DNA of 64,000 nt from the NCBI RefSeq assembly GCF_040719265.1, contig NZ_JBFDAH010000009.1, positions 62,001-126,000 of the forward strand, given 5' to 3'. The stretch's first letter is position 1; each line of letters begins with the position of its first letter. This DNA is from Aliikangiella maris (lineage in GTDB: Bacteria > Pseudomonadota > Gammaproteobacteria > Enterobacterales > Kangiellaceae). Under the pieces are notes generated by a model. That model was not told where the DNA came from. It saw nothing but the letters and a program-made list of their open reading frames with translations, and ran no database searches. Shown here piece after piece: positions 46,439-54,072 of the stretch. The translations under genes were made by a program, and so were the position numbers.

Positions 46439-47092
46439 TCAGTATTCTTTGATACCATTTTTAGTGGCTAGAATTAAGTGATCAGCAGGTCGGTGTGCAA
46501 ATAGTCCATTGGCAACCACACCGACAATTTGATTAATTTTTGATTCAAGTGCTTTGGCCTGATTGATTTCCAGACTATGAATGTCCAGAATCACATTGTT
46601 ATTATCCGTAGTGAAACCTGCGCGATATACTGGATTACCACCCAGTTTAACAATTTCTCTAGCGACATGGCTGCGAGCCATTGGTAAAACTTCAACAGGT
46701 AAGGGAAATTGTCCAAGCGTTTCAACATACTTGGACTCATCGGCAATACAAACAAATTTTTCTGCGACTGCGGCAATGATTTTTTCGCGTGTTAACGCAC
46801 CACCTCCACCTTTGATCAGCTCAAGAGATGTATTCGATTCGTCTGCACCATCAATATAAACGGGCACTGAGTCTGCGTCATTTAAATCGATTACTTCAAT
46901 GCCAATCGATTTTAAACGTTGAGTAGAAACTTCTGAGCTCGATACTGCTGCTTTGATTCGATTTTTATATGGCTCAAGCAAATCAATAAAACAGTTTACT
47001 GTTGAACCGGTGCCGATACCAATTATTTCGTCATCCTGAATATATTTTAAAGCAGTCTTTGCGGCTTCAATTTTTAATTGTTGCTGATCCAT
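46439..47092 (-). CDS. rpiA: Ribose-5-phosphate isomerase A
   Basis: A 217-residue enzyme interconverting ribose-5-phosphate and ribulose-5-phosphate. Motifs: GIGTGSTVNCFID, the catalytic DGADE with Asp, KGGGGALTREKI (catalytic Lys/Glu block) and VYRAGFTTDNNN. The length matches E. coli RpiA (219). It is transcribed towards dapB and away from a small peptide gene. A good sigma70-type promoter is visible upstream. Confidence 0.97.
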   Translation of the reverse strand: MDQQQLKIEAAKTALKYIQDDEIIGIGTGSTVNCFIDLLEPYKNRIKAAVSSSEVSTQRLKSIGIEVIDLNDADSVPVYIDGADESNTSLELIKGGGGALTREKIIAAVAEKFVCIADESKYVETLGQFPLPVEVLPMARSHVAREIVKLGGNPVYRAGFTTDNNNVILDIHSLEINQAKALESKINQIVGVVANGLFAHRPADHLILATKNGIKEY

Positions 47093-47529
47093 AAAGTTGG
47101 TCCGGTTGTTGGGAAGTTGATTAATTTAACGCAAATTAATATTTAATTAATTATTTTTTCGCGTTAATCAATGTTAATTGGCGGCGCATTATACCGCCTT
47201 TATTTTGATTAACAAATGCTGTTTTACTGAACAAAATGTGAACTGTGTCGATTTAACACAAATTTCATCTTTAAACGCTTGATCTCGACTAAGAACAAGA
47301 GTATTTTTAATATCCGCTTTTAAAAACTGCTTTTTTTAAGTGAGATATTGTAAAACGGACCTTTAAATCTTTTCCAGTAAGTTTGTTATGCTTTAGCCGA
47401 TAAGATTTAGTCAAATCAACTAATCATTTTTTTAGTGCAATGTTAAATGTATTTAAGCTTGGTTAATTGAGAGAAGTAAAGGACTCCTGAATAAAAATAA
47501 AAATTGCTTTTGAGCGAATTGGAGACCAA
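47093..47529. other. Divergent gap between rpiA and the 41-residue peptide gene
   Basis: Holds the rpiA promoter at 47188-47215. The right half is AT-rich without a gene. The promoter of the small gene is not clear. Confidence 0.55.
47188..47215 (-). promoter_or_regulatory. Sigma70-type promoter for rpiA
   Basis: On the minus strand TTGTTA (47215-47210) is followed by a 16-nt spacer and a perfect TATAAT (47193-47188), about 95 bases before the rpiA start. Confidence 0.6.
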
Positions 47530-47655
47530 ATGAAACGTAAACCAGATATATTAGTTATTTTAGCCGCTTTATTGGGCATTGGTATGGTAGTTTCCAGTTT
47601 TAGTGGTGTTAATGCTGCAAAAACAGAAATTCCAACTCAAATTACTTCACGCTAA
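47530..47655 (+). CDS. 41-residue single-span membrane peptide
   Basis: A short frame with a good ribosome site (GGAGA, five bases before ATG). It encodes a basic start KRKPD, one hydrophobic helix (ILVILAALLGIGMVVSSF) and a short polar tail ending TSR. The positive-inside rule puts the N-terminus in the cytoplasm. It lies between rpiA and fau, transcribed alone on the plus strand. I cannot name a family with certainty; small proteins of this build occur near this locus in other gammaproteobacteria, as far as I recall. Confidence 0.65.
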   Translation: MKRKPDILVILAALLGIGMVVSSFSGVNAAKTEIPTQITSR

Positions 47656-47724
47656 GATCTCAAACAATGAGCTTTCAGTTGTAATTTAATGAAAAGCCAC
47701 TGTCTTATATCTAGTTGGTAAGTT

Positions 47725-48375
47725 CTATTTATGCGCCACAAATGCTGTTGTGGTGCTATCAGTGTTTTTTTCAAACGAATAAAAATCCTTTTGTGTAAAA
47801 ATACCATCGAGTGGGTAGTCCCAAGGTTGTGATGGAATTGAATCAACCTTTTGTTCTTCGAAAGCTAGTCCAAAGCATAATGGTTTTTCCTTTGCACCCA
47901 CTAAATGTGCCAAAGTTGCATCATAATAACCTCCCCCCATTCCTAAACGGTTCCCTTTGATGTCAAATGCAACAAGTGGCATTAAGATAATATCCAACTG
48001 AGAAATCCTGATTGCATGGTTTACAGCTAGGTCAACTTCTGGAATTTTAAGTTTGTTGGGGATTAGTTTGGTCTCATGAGTATAGGGAAGGAACCATAAA
48101 CGATTAGGTTTCATTGGTTTAAGTTTGGGCAAATAGCAACGTGTTTTGTCAATAATTAACTGCTCAATAATGGCCTGGGTACTGATTTCACCATCAAATG
48201 ATAAAAAGCAAGCAATATGCTTGGCATTAAAATAGGTAGGATGAGCCAAAAGGTGTTTTAATGCCGCTTTTCCGGATTTTCGAGATTGTTCTGACGTAAT
48301 TAGATTTCGGCGCTGTCTGATTTCTTGACGAATGGCCTTTTTGGCATGTTCAACACAAGGATCGGCGTACTTCAT
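47725..48375 (-). CDS. fau: 5-formyltetrahydrofolate cyclo-ligase
   Basis: A protein of about 216 residues (ygfA/fau). It converts 5-formyl-THF to methenyl-THF. Signature blocks are KAIRQEIRQRRNLI, ACFLSFDGEIST, the PLVAFDIKGNRLGMGGGYYDATL motif (in parts PLVAFD and RLGMGGGYYD) and the C-terminal DYPLDGIFT. The start at 48375 gives normal length; an upstream in-frame start at 48465 adds 30 residues without a clear motif. 6S RNA lies directly upstream on the same strand, the classic zapA-ssrS-fau order. Confidence 0.92.
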   Translation of the reverse strand: MKYADPCVEHAKKAIRQEIRQRRNLITSEQSRKSGKAALKHLLAHPTYFNAKHIACFLSFDGEISTQAIIEQLIIDKTRCYLPKLKPMKPNRLWFLPYTHETKLIPNKLKIPEVDLAVNHAIRISQLDIILMPLVAFDIKGNRLGMGGGYYDATLAHLVGAKEKPLCFGLAFEEQKVDSIPSQPWDYPLDGIFTQKDFYSFEKNTDSTTTAFVAHK

Positions 48376-48567
48376 AAGTCTTTTAACTTTGTTATTCAAC
48401 TCGAGATATTGAACTGGGTGCGGTAAGTGAGTCATGTGAAGAGAAACTGAAACTAGTACTTTCAACTCACTTTATTCATGCTTAGTATTTGCTATTTATT
48501 AATTTGCCTCTAATAAGTGTAAAGGCTAAAAGATACCTAATTACTAAAAAAGACTGATTAATATAAA

Positions 48568-48758
48568 GTCACCACCCATTTTGCCGTTTGCTGATCTCGC
48601 CCATGAACCCGAAGGTTCAGGGGGGAATTCCGTAACCAAATCAGGCTTTCCGATGCGTGCCGGACTTGCACACCATTGATTAACAAGAACTCCCGGAGAT
48701 ATAGTTTATCGGCTCAAGGACTCCAACAGCTTGGCGAACAAAACAGGCGGTGGCTGAA
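48568..48758 (-). ncRNA. ssrS: 6S RNA
   Basis: A minus-strand RNA of about 190 nt between zapA and fau, the conserved place of 6S RNA in gammaproteobacteria. The 5' part reads GTTCGCCAAGC then GAGTCCTTGAGCCGATAA, close to the E. coli 6S stretch ending CCCTGAGCCGATA. The 3' part has a perfect TGAACC-UUCG-GGTTCA hairpin (48604-48619). The end stem pairs CCACC and TTTTG at the 5' side with CAAAA and GGGTGG at the 3' side. It binds sigma70-RNA polymerase in stationary phase. Ends are approximate. Confidence 0.88.
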
Positions 48759-48760
48759 AG

Positions 48761-49075
48761 CTATGTTAACTCCATTTGCGCACCGGATGCTAGTGCAGAT
48801 TCTACTTGATCCTTTAATTTTTTAATTCGGCTATCAAATTCTTCACTCATTGGCGCTTCTTCTGCGTGGCTTTGTTGAAACTCATAAGTGAGATTAAGTG
48901 CCGCCATAACGGCGATTCTATCTGTTCCGACTATTCGGCCACCAGATTTGATGGTGCGCATTCGCTTGTCGAGGTCGCGTGCGGCGGCTTCTAATTGTTC
49001 CACTTGATCGGCGGGGCTGGAAACATGATATTCATTACCCATAATATGGACGGTAACCGGTTTGATTTCTGCCAT
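48761..49075 (-). CDS. zapA: Cell division protein ZapA
   Basis: A 104-residue protein that cross-links FtsZ filaments at the division ring. Visible are VTVHIMGNEYHVSSPADQ, LEAAARDLDKRM and IAVMAALNLTYEF, the ZapA core, followed by a C-terminal coiled coil (EEFDSRIKKLKDQVESAL). It starts 3 bases after the stop of the small coiled-coil gene and is followed directly by 6S RNA; all three lie on the same strand. Confidence 0.95.
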   Translation of the reverse strand: MAEIKPVTVHIMGNEYHVSSPADQVEQLEAAARDLDKRMRTIKSGGRIVGTDRIAVMAALNLTYEFQQSHAEEAPMSEEFDSRIKKLKDQVESALASGAQMELT

Positions 49076-49078
49076 GCC

Positions 49079-49258
49079 CTAACCTTTACTCTTTAGTTTG
49101 CTTATCATGGCTTCAATCTTTTCACTGGCCAGCTTGTTTTTCTCAATCAAATTATCTCTATCCAAGCGTAACTGGCGATTTTCTTTGATGAGTGCTTGGT
49201 GGGCGGCGAGCAATTTGGTGATACTGCTCTCAAGTTGTGAAAGATTTGAGTTATCCAT
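49079..49258 (-). CDS. Small coiled-coil protein, TIGR02449 type
   Basis: A 59-residue frame beginning MDNSNLSQLESSITKLL. Heptads of Leu, Ile and charged residues run through AHQALIKENRQLRLDRDN and LIEKNKLASEKIEAMISKL, giving one continuous coiled coil. It sits immediately upstream of zapA, where TIGR02449 proteins (ZapB-like in size and shape) are found in gammaproteobacteria. A role beside ZapA at the septum is likely but unproven. Confidence 0.8.
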   Translation of the reverse strand: MDNSNLSQLESSITKLLAAHQALIKENRQLRLDRDNLIEKNKLASEKIEAMISKLKSKG

Positions 49259-49287
49259 AGCAAACTATTGTTTTTAAGAATGATTTC

Positions 49288-49316
49288 AATATAGAGCGCA
49301 ACACTCTCGCGGTCAA
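49288..49316 (-). promoter_or_regulatory. Sigma70-type promoter for the coiled-coil/zapA unit
   Basis: On the minus strand TTGACC (49316-49311), a 17-nt spacer and TATATT (49293-49288) lie 30 bases before the start of the coiled-coil gene. Confidence 0.55.
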
Positions 49317-49420
49317 TGGTATAATGGTTAAAATTGTCAATAAAATAGCGCAATAGAAAGCAATCCCAACGGATTTGCTCGGTTAAAATGCGCATATAAT
49401 CTAGATTCAGGTAAAAGACG

Positions 49421-49987
49421 ATGCTAGAACCCGACTATGAAGAAATCGAAAGCATATTGGCTGATGAAGAGTGCGAAACCAGCGCTACTCAGATACAGGC
49501 GATATTCTGTGGAATGTTTGCTGGCGGCTATAGCCCGGATGCAACCAACTGGGTAAAAACACTCGAGGATATGACTAATCAAAGTCATACTTTTTCAAGC
49601 TCCGCACTTAATGCACTAAAACAGATGTTCAGTTGGACGGCACAAATGATGTTAAAACATGATGAGCTGACGCCAATGCTGTTGCCTGATGACGGTTATC
49701 CGCCTATTGATATTTTGGAAGCATTGACTGAGTGGTGTCAGGGATTTTTGTTAGGGTTTGGGCTTGAGTCGTCTGAACAGTCAATTGAAAATGATGAAGT
49801 CAAAGAGTCATTAATTGATTTAGCCGATATTTCTAATCTGGCTCTTGAAGCTAAAGATGATGAAGAAACCCGCGAAGCGTTATTTACCCTGATTGAGCAT
49901 ATTAAAGTTGCAACTCAAATTATTCACTGGGAAATGGTTTTAAAAAATCAAACACAAACTATTGAACCTAATACGACTTTACATTAG
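49421..49987 (+). CDS. ygfB: UPF0149 family protein YgfB
   Basis: A 188-residue acidic protein: ATQIQAIFCGMFAGGY near the start and TEWCQGFLLGFGL in the middle, both hallmarks of UPF0149/YecA-like proteins. Pseudomonas YgfB influences transcription of amidase genes, but the role may differ here. It lies upstream of pepP-ubiH-ubiI, as is standard. Confidence 0.9.
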   Translation: MLEPDYEEIESILADEECETSATQIQAIFCGMFAGGYSPDATNWVKTLEDMTNQSHTFSSSALNALKQMFSWTAQMMLKHDELTPMLLPDDGYPPIDILEALTEWCQGFLLGFGLESSEQSIENDEVKESLIDLADISNLALEAKDDEETREALFTLIEHIKVATQIIHWEMVLKNQTQTIEPNTTLH

Positions 49988-50084
49988 GGTTTTAACGGGC
50001 GTGGTTAAATAGTCCGCATATTTTTTTATAATAAATTAATCATCGCTAACCTAATTATTTAACTGAAAAAATAAAAATTAACTT

Positions 50085-51401
50085 ATGATATCAAGAGCAG
50101 AATACGCTCGCCGTCGACGCGAGCTAATGGATCTAATGGGAAACAATTCAATTGCTATATTACCCTCTGCCAGCGAAGCAGTGCGCAGTCGTGATACTAA
50201 TTTTAACTTTAGGCAAGATAGTGACTTCCAATATTTGACTGGATTTCCAGAACCAGAATCAGTTGTCGTTTTATTGCCGGGTCGAGAGCATGGCGAATAT
50301 GTTATTTTTTGTCGAGAGAAAGACCCGATGATGGAAACTTGGCACGGTCGTCGTTACGGGCCTAAAGGCGCAAAAAAGCAATTTGGCTGTAATGATGCCT
50401 TTCCAATTGAAGATATTGACGACATTTTGCCTGGTTTAATGGAAGGGCGAGAAAGAATTTACTACGAATTTGGAAATCATCCCGATTTCGATAATCATAT
50501 TATGGGATGGGTAAATACCTTGCGTGCTCAAGTGAAAAAAGGGGCGACACCGCCAGGTGAAATTATTGATTTAAGCCATATTTTACATGATATGCGGCTT
50601 ATCAAAAGCAAGGCTGAAATCAAAGTCATGCAAAAAGCGGCAGAAATTAGTGCAAATGCCCATATTGCTGCAATGCAGATTTGTAAACCGGGTATGAACG
50701 AATTACGAATCGAGTCTGAATTAAAGTATCAGTTTGCTAATCAGGGGGCACGCTGGGAAGCTTACTCTTCTATCGTTGCATCAGGTGAAAATGCGTGTAT
50801 TTTGCATTACGTTGAAAATAATGCAGAAATGCAAGATGGCGATCTCTTACTTATTGATGCTGGCGCAGAGTTGGACGGGTATGCCGCTGATATTAGTCGA
50901 ACATTTCCGGTAAATGGACAATTTTCGGCCGAGCAGCGAGAAGCTTATGAGTGGGTATTAAAAGCTAATGTTAAAGCAATTCGAGAGGCTAAACCGGGGA
51001 ACCCGTGGTCTGCTCCACACGATGCCGCAGTTAAGGAGTTGACGCGAGGCTTGATTAAAATGGGGATTTTACACGGCAAACTTGAAGATTTAATCGAACA
51101 AGAAGCCTATAAGCCTTTTTATATGCACAAAACGGGTCACTGGCTTGGTCTTGATGTACATGATGTTGGCGATTATCTACAAGATCGAGAGCCACGAATT
51201 CTCGAAGAAGGTATGGTGTTAACTATCGAGCCTGGCTTGTATTTTGCACCAAATACCAAAGGCTTGGATGAGAAATGGTGGGGTATTGGTATTCGAATTG
51301 AAGATGATATTGTTATTACGACTAAGGGGAATAAAGTGCTGACTAAATCTGTGCCTAAAGATCCCGATGAAATTGAAGCTCTAATGGCAAAAGCATCGTA
51401 A
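50085..51401 (+). CDS. pepP: Xaa-Pro aminopeptidase P
   Basis: A 438-residue dimanganese enzyme that removes N-terminal residues before Pro. The N-terminal domain (to about 170) precedes the pita-bread catalytic domain, with ligands in LLIDAGAELDGYAADISRTF (parts LLIDAG and YAADISRTF, two Asp), HKTGHWLGLDVHD (His), EPGLYF (Glu) and IGIRIEDDIV (Glu). Length is that of E. coli PepP (441). It precedes ubiH by 15 bases, probably in one operon. Confidence 0.96.
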   Translation: MISRAEYARRRRELMDLMGNNSIAILPSASEAVRSRDTNFNFRQDSDFQYLTGFPEPESVVVLLPGREHGEYVIFCREKDPMMETWHGRRYGPKGAKKQFGCNDAFPIEDIDDILPGLMEGRERIYYEFGNHPDFDNHIMGWVNTLRAQVKKGATPPGEIIDLSHILHDMRLIKSKAEIKVMQKAAEISANAHIAAMQICKPGMNELRIESELKYQFANQGARWEAYSSIVASGENACILHYVENNAEMQDGDLLLIDAGAELDGYAADISRTFPVNGQFSAEQREAYEWVLKANVKAIREAKPGNPWSAPHDAAVKELTRGLIKMGILHGKLEDLIEQEAYKPFYMHKTGHWLGLDVHDVGDYLQDREPRILEEGMVLTIEPGLYFAPNTKGLDEKWWGIGIRIEDDIVITTKGNKVLTKSVPKDPDEIEALMAKAS

Positions 51402-51416
51402 TTTGATTGAAACTGA

Positions 51417-52667
51417 ATGCAATCTTTTGACATTGTAATTGTTGGTGGTGGCATGGCGGGGTTAACCGCAGCGCTATGCTTCGCCCAGCATAATCTGTCT
51501 ATTGGCTTGATTGAAGCGGTTGAGCCTAAATCGTGCCATACTCCTGGTTTCGATCAACGGGCAATTGCTCTTTCTGCATCTTCTATCCGTATTTTTAAAT
51601 CGCTCGGCGCGTGGCCGTTGATTCGTGGTCTTGCGCAACCTATTGAGCATATTCATGTGTCTGATCAAGGTCAGTGTCAGTTCACCCGGTTGGATGCAAA
51701 AGCACATAATTTAGATCAGTTTGGCGCGGTTATTCCACTCGATGCGGTGGGCCCAATTCTTTGGCGACAGGTTGCAAAGAAATCCAATATTTCATTATTC
51801 TGTCCCGCAACCCCCGTATCCATTAATCAACATGAAAGTAAGTGTACACTTTCGTTTGAGATTTCTGGTCAAAGCGGAATATTACAAACATCATTACTCA
51901 TCGCTGCCGATGGAACTTTCTCAAAAATTGCTCAATTATGCGGAATCGATGTTGCGCGAAAACCATATGCGCAAACCGCCGTGATTGCCAATATTAAGAC
52001 CCAAAAGCCGCATCGAAACTGTGCGTTTGAACGATTTACACCCCAGGGACCACTAGCATTATTGCCTTTACAAAATAATCAAATGAGCCTGGTTTGGTGC
52101 CATGATTCTACGCATGCAGAGTCGATTATGGCAAAAAATGATGAAGATTTTATGGCCGATTTACAACAAGAATTTGGTTATCGGCTAGGACAAATTCTTA
52201 AAGTCAGTGAGCGTTATAGTTATCCATTAGCCTTGCACCAAACAAAGGCTTTTTCACGAGGTCGAGTATTAATGTTAGGTAACGCTGCTCACACCTTACA
52301 CCCAATTGCGGGTCAAGGATTCAATTTAGGGTTAAGGGATGTTGCTGTTGCTAATGATTTAATCTTACAAGCAAAAAGTAATGAGTTTTCTCTTGGTGAC
52401 CCACAATTCATGCAGCAATATCAAATGCTTCGGGCATCAGACTGGCAATTGACAGTTGGGGCGACAGATGGATTAGTTAAGCTTTTCAGTAATGATTGGT
52501 TGCCGGTTAGCTTACTGCGAAGCAAAGCGCTAGGACTGATTAATCTATTGCCTTTTGCGAAACAGCAGCTAGTGAACGCTGCGACTGGGTATTCCGGGCA
52601 TTCATCGCGTTTGGCCAGAGGATTGGCAAACCCTGTGATAAATATTGATAACGGATTGACTGACTAA
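51417..52667 (+). CDS. ubiH: 2-octaprenyl-6-methoxyphenol hydroxylase
   Basis: A 416-residue FAD monooxygenase of ubiquinone synthesis. Dinucleotide-binding GGGMAGLTAALCFA at the start and the FAD-ribityl motif GNAAHTLHPIAGQGFNLGLRD late on place it in the UbiH/UbiF/UbiI group (motif given in parts: GNAAHTLHP, GQGFNLGLRD). It sits between pepP and a second hydroxylase, with TAATG overlap to the latter; gene order pepP-ubiH-ubiI supports UbiH. Confidence 0.93.
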   Translation: MQSFDIVIVGGGMAGLTAALCFAQHNLSIGLIEAVEPKSCHTPGFDQRAIALSASSIRIFKSLGAWPLIRGLAQPIEHIHVSDQGQCQFTRLDAKAHNLDQFGAVIPLDAVGPILWRQVAKKSNISLFCPATPVSINQHESKCTLSFEISGQSGILQTSLLIAADGTFSKIAQLCGIDVARKPYAQTAVIANIKTQKPHRNCAFERFTPQGPLALLPLQNNQMSLVWCHDSTHAESIMAKNDEDFMADLQQEFGYRLGQILKVSERYSYPLALHQTKAFSRGRVLMLGNAAHTLHPIAGQGFNLGLRDVAVANDLILQAKSNEFSLGDPQFMQQYQMLRASDWQLTVGATDGLVKLFSNDWLPVSLLRSKALGLINLLPFAKQQLVNAATGYSGHSSRLARGLANPVINIDNGLTD

Positions 52668-53917
52668 TGACACGTAATGATATGACACGTACAGACTATG
52701 ATGTTCTGATTGTTGGTGGCGGAATGGTGGGTCTTGCTATGGCTGCAAGCTTATGTGACAGCTCACTTAAGATTGGTGTATTAGAACGACAAGATTTTTC
52801 ATCGGTTGACCAGCCATCTTTATTAACTGAGCAACAAGTTGCAGCAAACGATTATGATATCCGCGTCAGCGCAATTAATCCCGCCAATCAGGCATTTTTG
52901 TCTTCTTTCGATGTATGGCAAAAAATTCCATCGTGTCGTCTAGCAAATTATGAAAAAATGTTTGTATGGGATGCCCTCGGACAAGGAAAAATCGAGTTTG
53001 ATGCAGCCAAATTGGGGCGTGCTTTTTTAGGGACAATTGTCGAAAATCGAGTGTTGAGAGCCGCACTTTATCAACGCTTAATGAATACTTCTAATGTGAC
53101 TTTACTAACCAATCATTCAATCGATCAAATCATAAATTTGGCTGCATCGACTAACAATGAGTCGGTCACGGTTGCTTTAGCTAATGGTGAGCAGATCAAG
53201 TGTCGCTTTTTAATTGGTGCAGATGGCGCTAATTCGTTAGTGCGGCAGCAATTGATCATTGGTAACAGCAGCCAACCTTATGAACAATCTGCTTATGTTG
53301 TGAATGTTCAGTGTGAGCTTCCTCATCAAAATACTGCTTGGCAGCGCTTTACAGAATTTGGGCCTGTGGCATTTTTACCTTTGCCAGATGAAAAACTTTG
53401 CTCCATTGTCTGGTCTATTGATACCGTTCAGGCAAATGCGTTGAAACTTAAAAATTTAACTGCCTCAGCGTTTGCTGAAAAATTGGCGTCATTTTTTGAA
53501 TCTCGACTAGGACAACTTGAAATCATTTCTCCGATTCAAAATTTTCCATTGATTAGTCAGCATAGTGAAACTTATTTGACTCGGCGCTGTGCATTAATTG
53601 GTGATGCCGCACACACTATTCATCCTTTGGCTGGTCAGGGAGTTAATCTGGGTTTACAAGATGCATTGAGTCTGAGTCAACAAATTAAAGCGCAACTCAG
53701 TGCAGGAAGAGATTTCACAAATATTGCAAACCTAAGGGCATTTGAGCGTATCAGAAAACAACAAAATTATTTGATGCAAGCTTCAATGAGCGGCTTTAAG
53801 TGGTTATTTGGCAGCAATCAAATGCCTGTTGTCTTACTGAGAAATAGTCTGTTAACACAAATGAATCAGTTAGAACTGGTAAAACAACAGTTTATTTCAC
53901 ATGCCATGGGTATTTGA
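52667..53917 (+). CDS. ubiI: 2-octaprenylphenol hydroxylase UbiI
   Basis: A 416-residue FAD-dependent hydroxylase expected to act on C5 of the ubiquinone ring precursor. It shares the family motifs VGGGMVGLAMA and GDAAHTIHPLAGQGVNLG (in parts GDAAHTIHP, GQGVNLG) with the preceding gene, with which it overlaps by one base. The assignment as UbiI (VisC) rests on operon order. UbiI and UbiH paralogues can swap roles between lineages. Confidence 0.88.
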   Translation: MTRNDMTRTDYDVLIVGGGMVGLAMAASLCDSSLKIGVLERQDFSSVDQPSLLTEQQVAANDYDIRVSAINPANQAFLSSFDVWQKIPSCRLANYEKMFVWDALGQGKIEFDAAKLGRAFLGTIVENRVLRAALYQRLMNTSNVTLLTNHSIDQIINLAASTNNESVTVALANGEQIKCRFLIGADGANSLVRQQLIIGNSSQPYEQSAYVVNVQCELPHQNTAWQRFTEFGPVAFLPLPDEKLCSIVWSIDTVQANALKLKNLTASAFAEKLASFFESRLGQLEIISPIQNFPLISQHSETYLTRRCALIGDAAHTIHPLAGQGVNLGLQDALSLSQQIKAQLSAGRDFTNIANLRAFERIRKQQNYLMQASMSGFKWLFGSNQMPVVLLRNSLLTQMNQLELVKQQFISHAMGI

Positions 53918-54072
53918 AGGCAGTTATCTGGAGTATTATTACTCGATCAAAATGGTAAAAGATGGCTATTTTAGCACGGTTTAAATAATGGATTATGCTA
54001 TGCTTTAATTAGGGAATTAGTAAATTCAATGCATATATATTTTATAATCAATAATAAAGTCAGGGCGTTACA

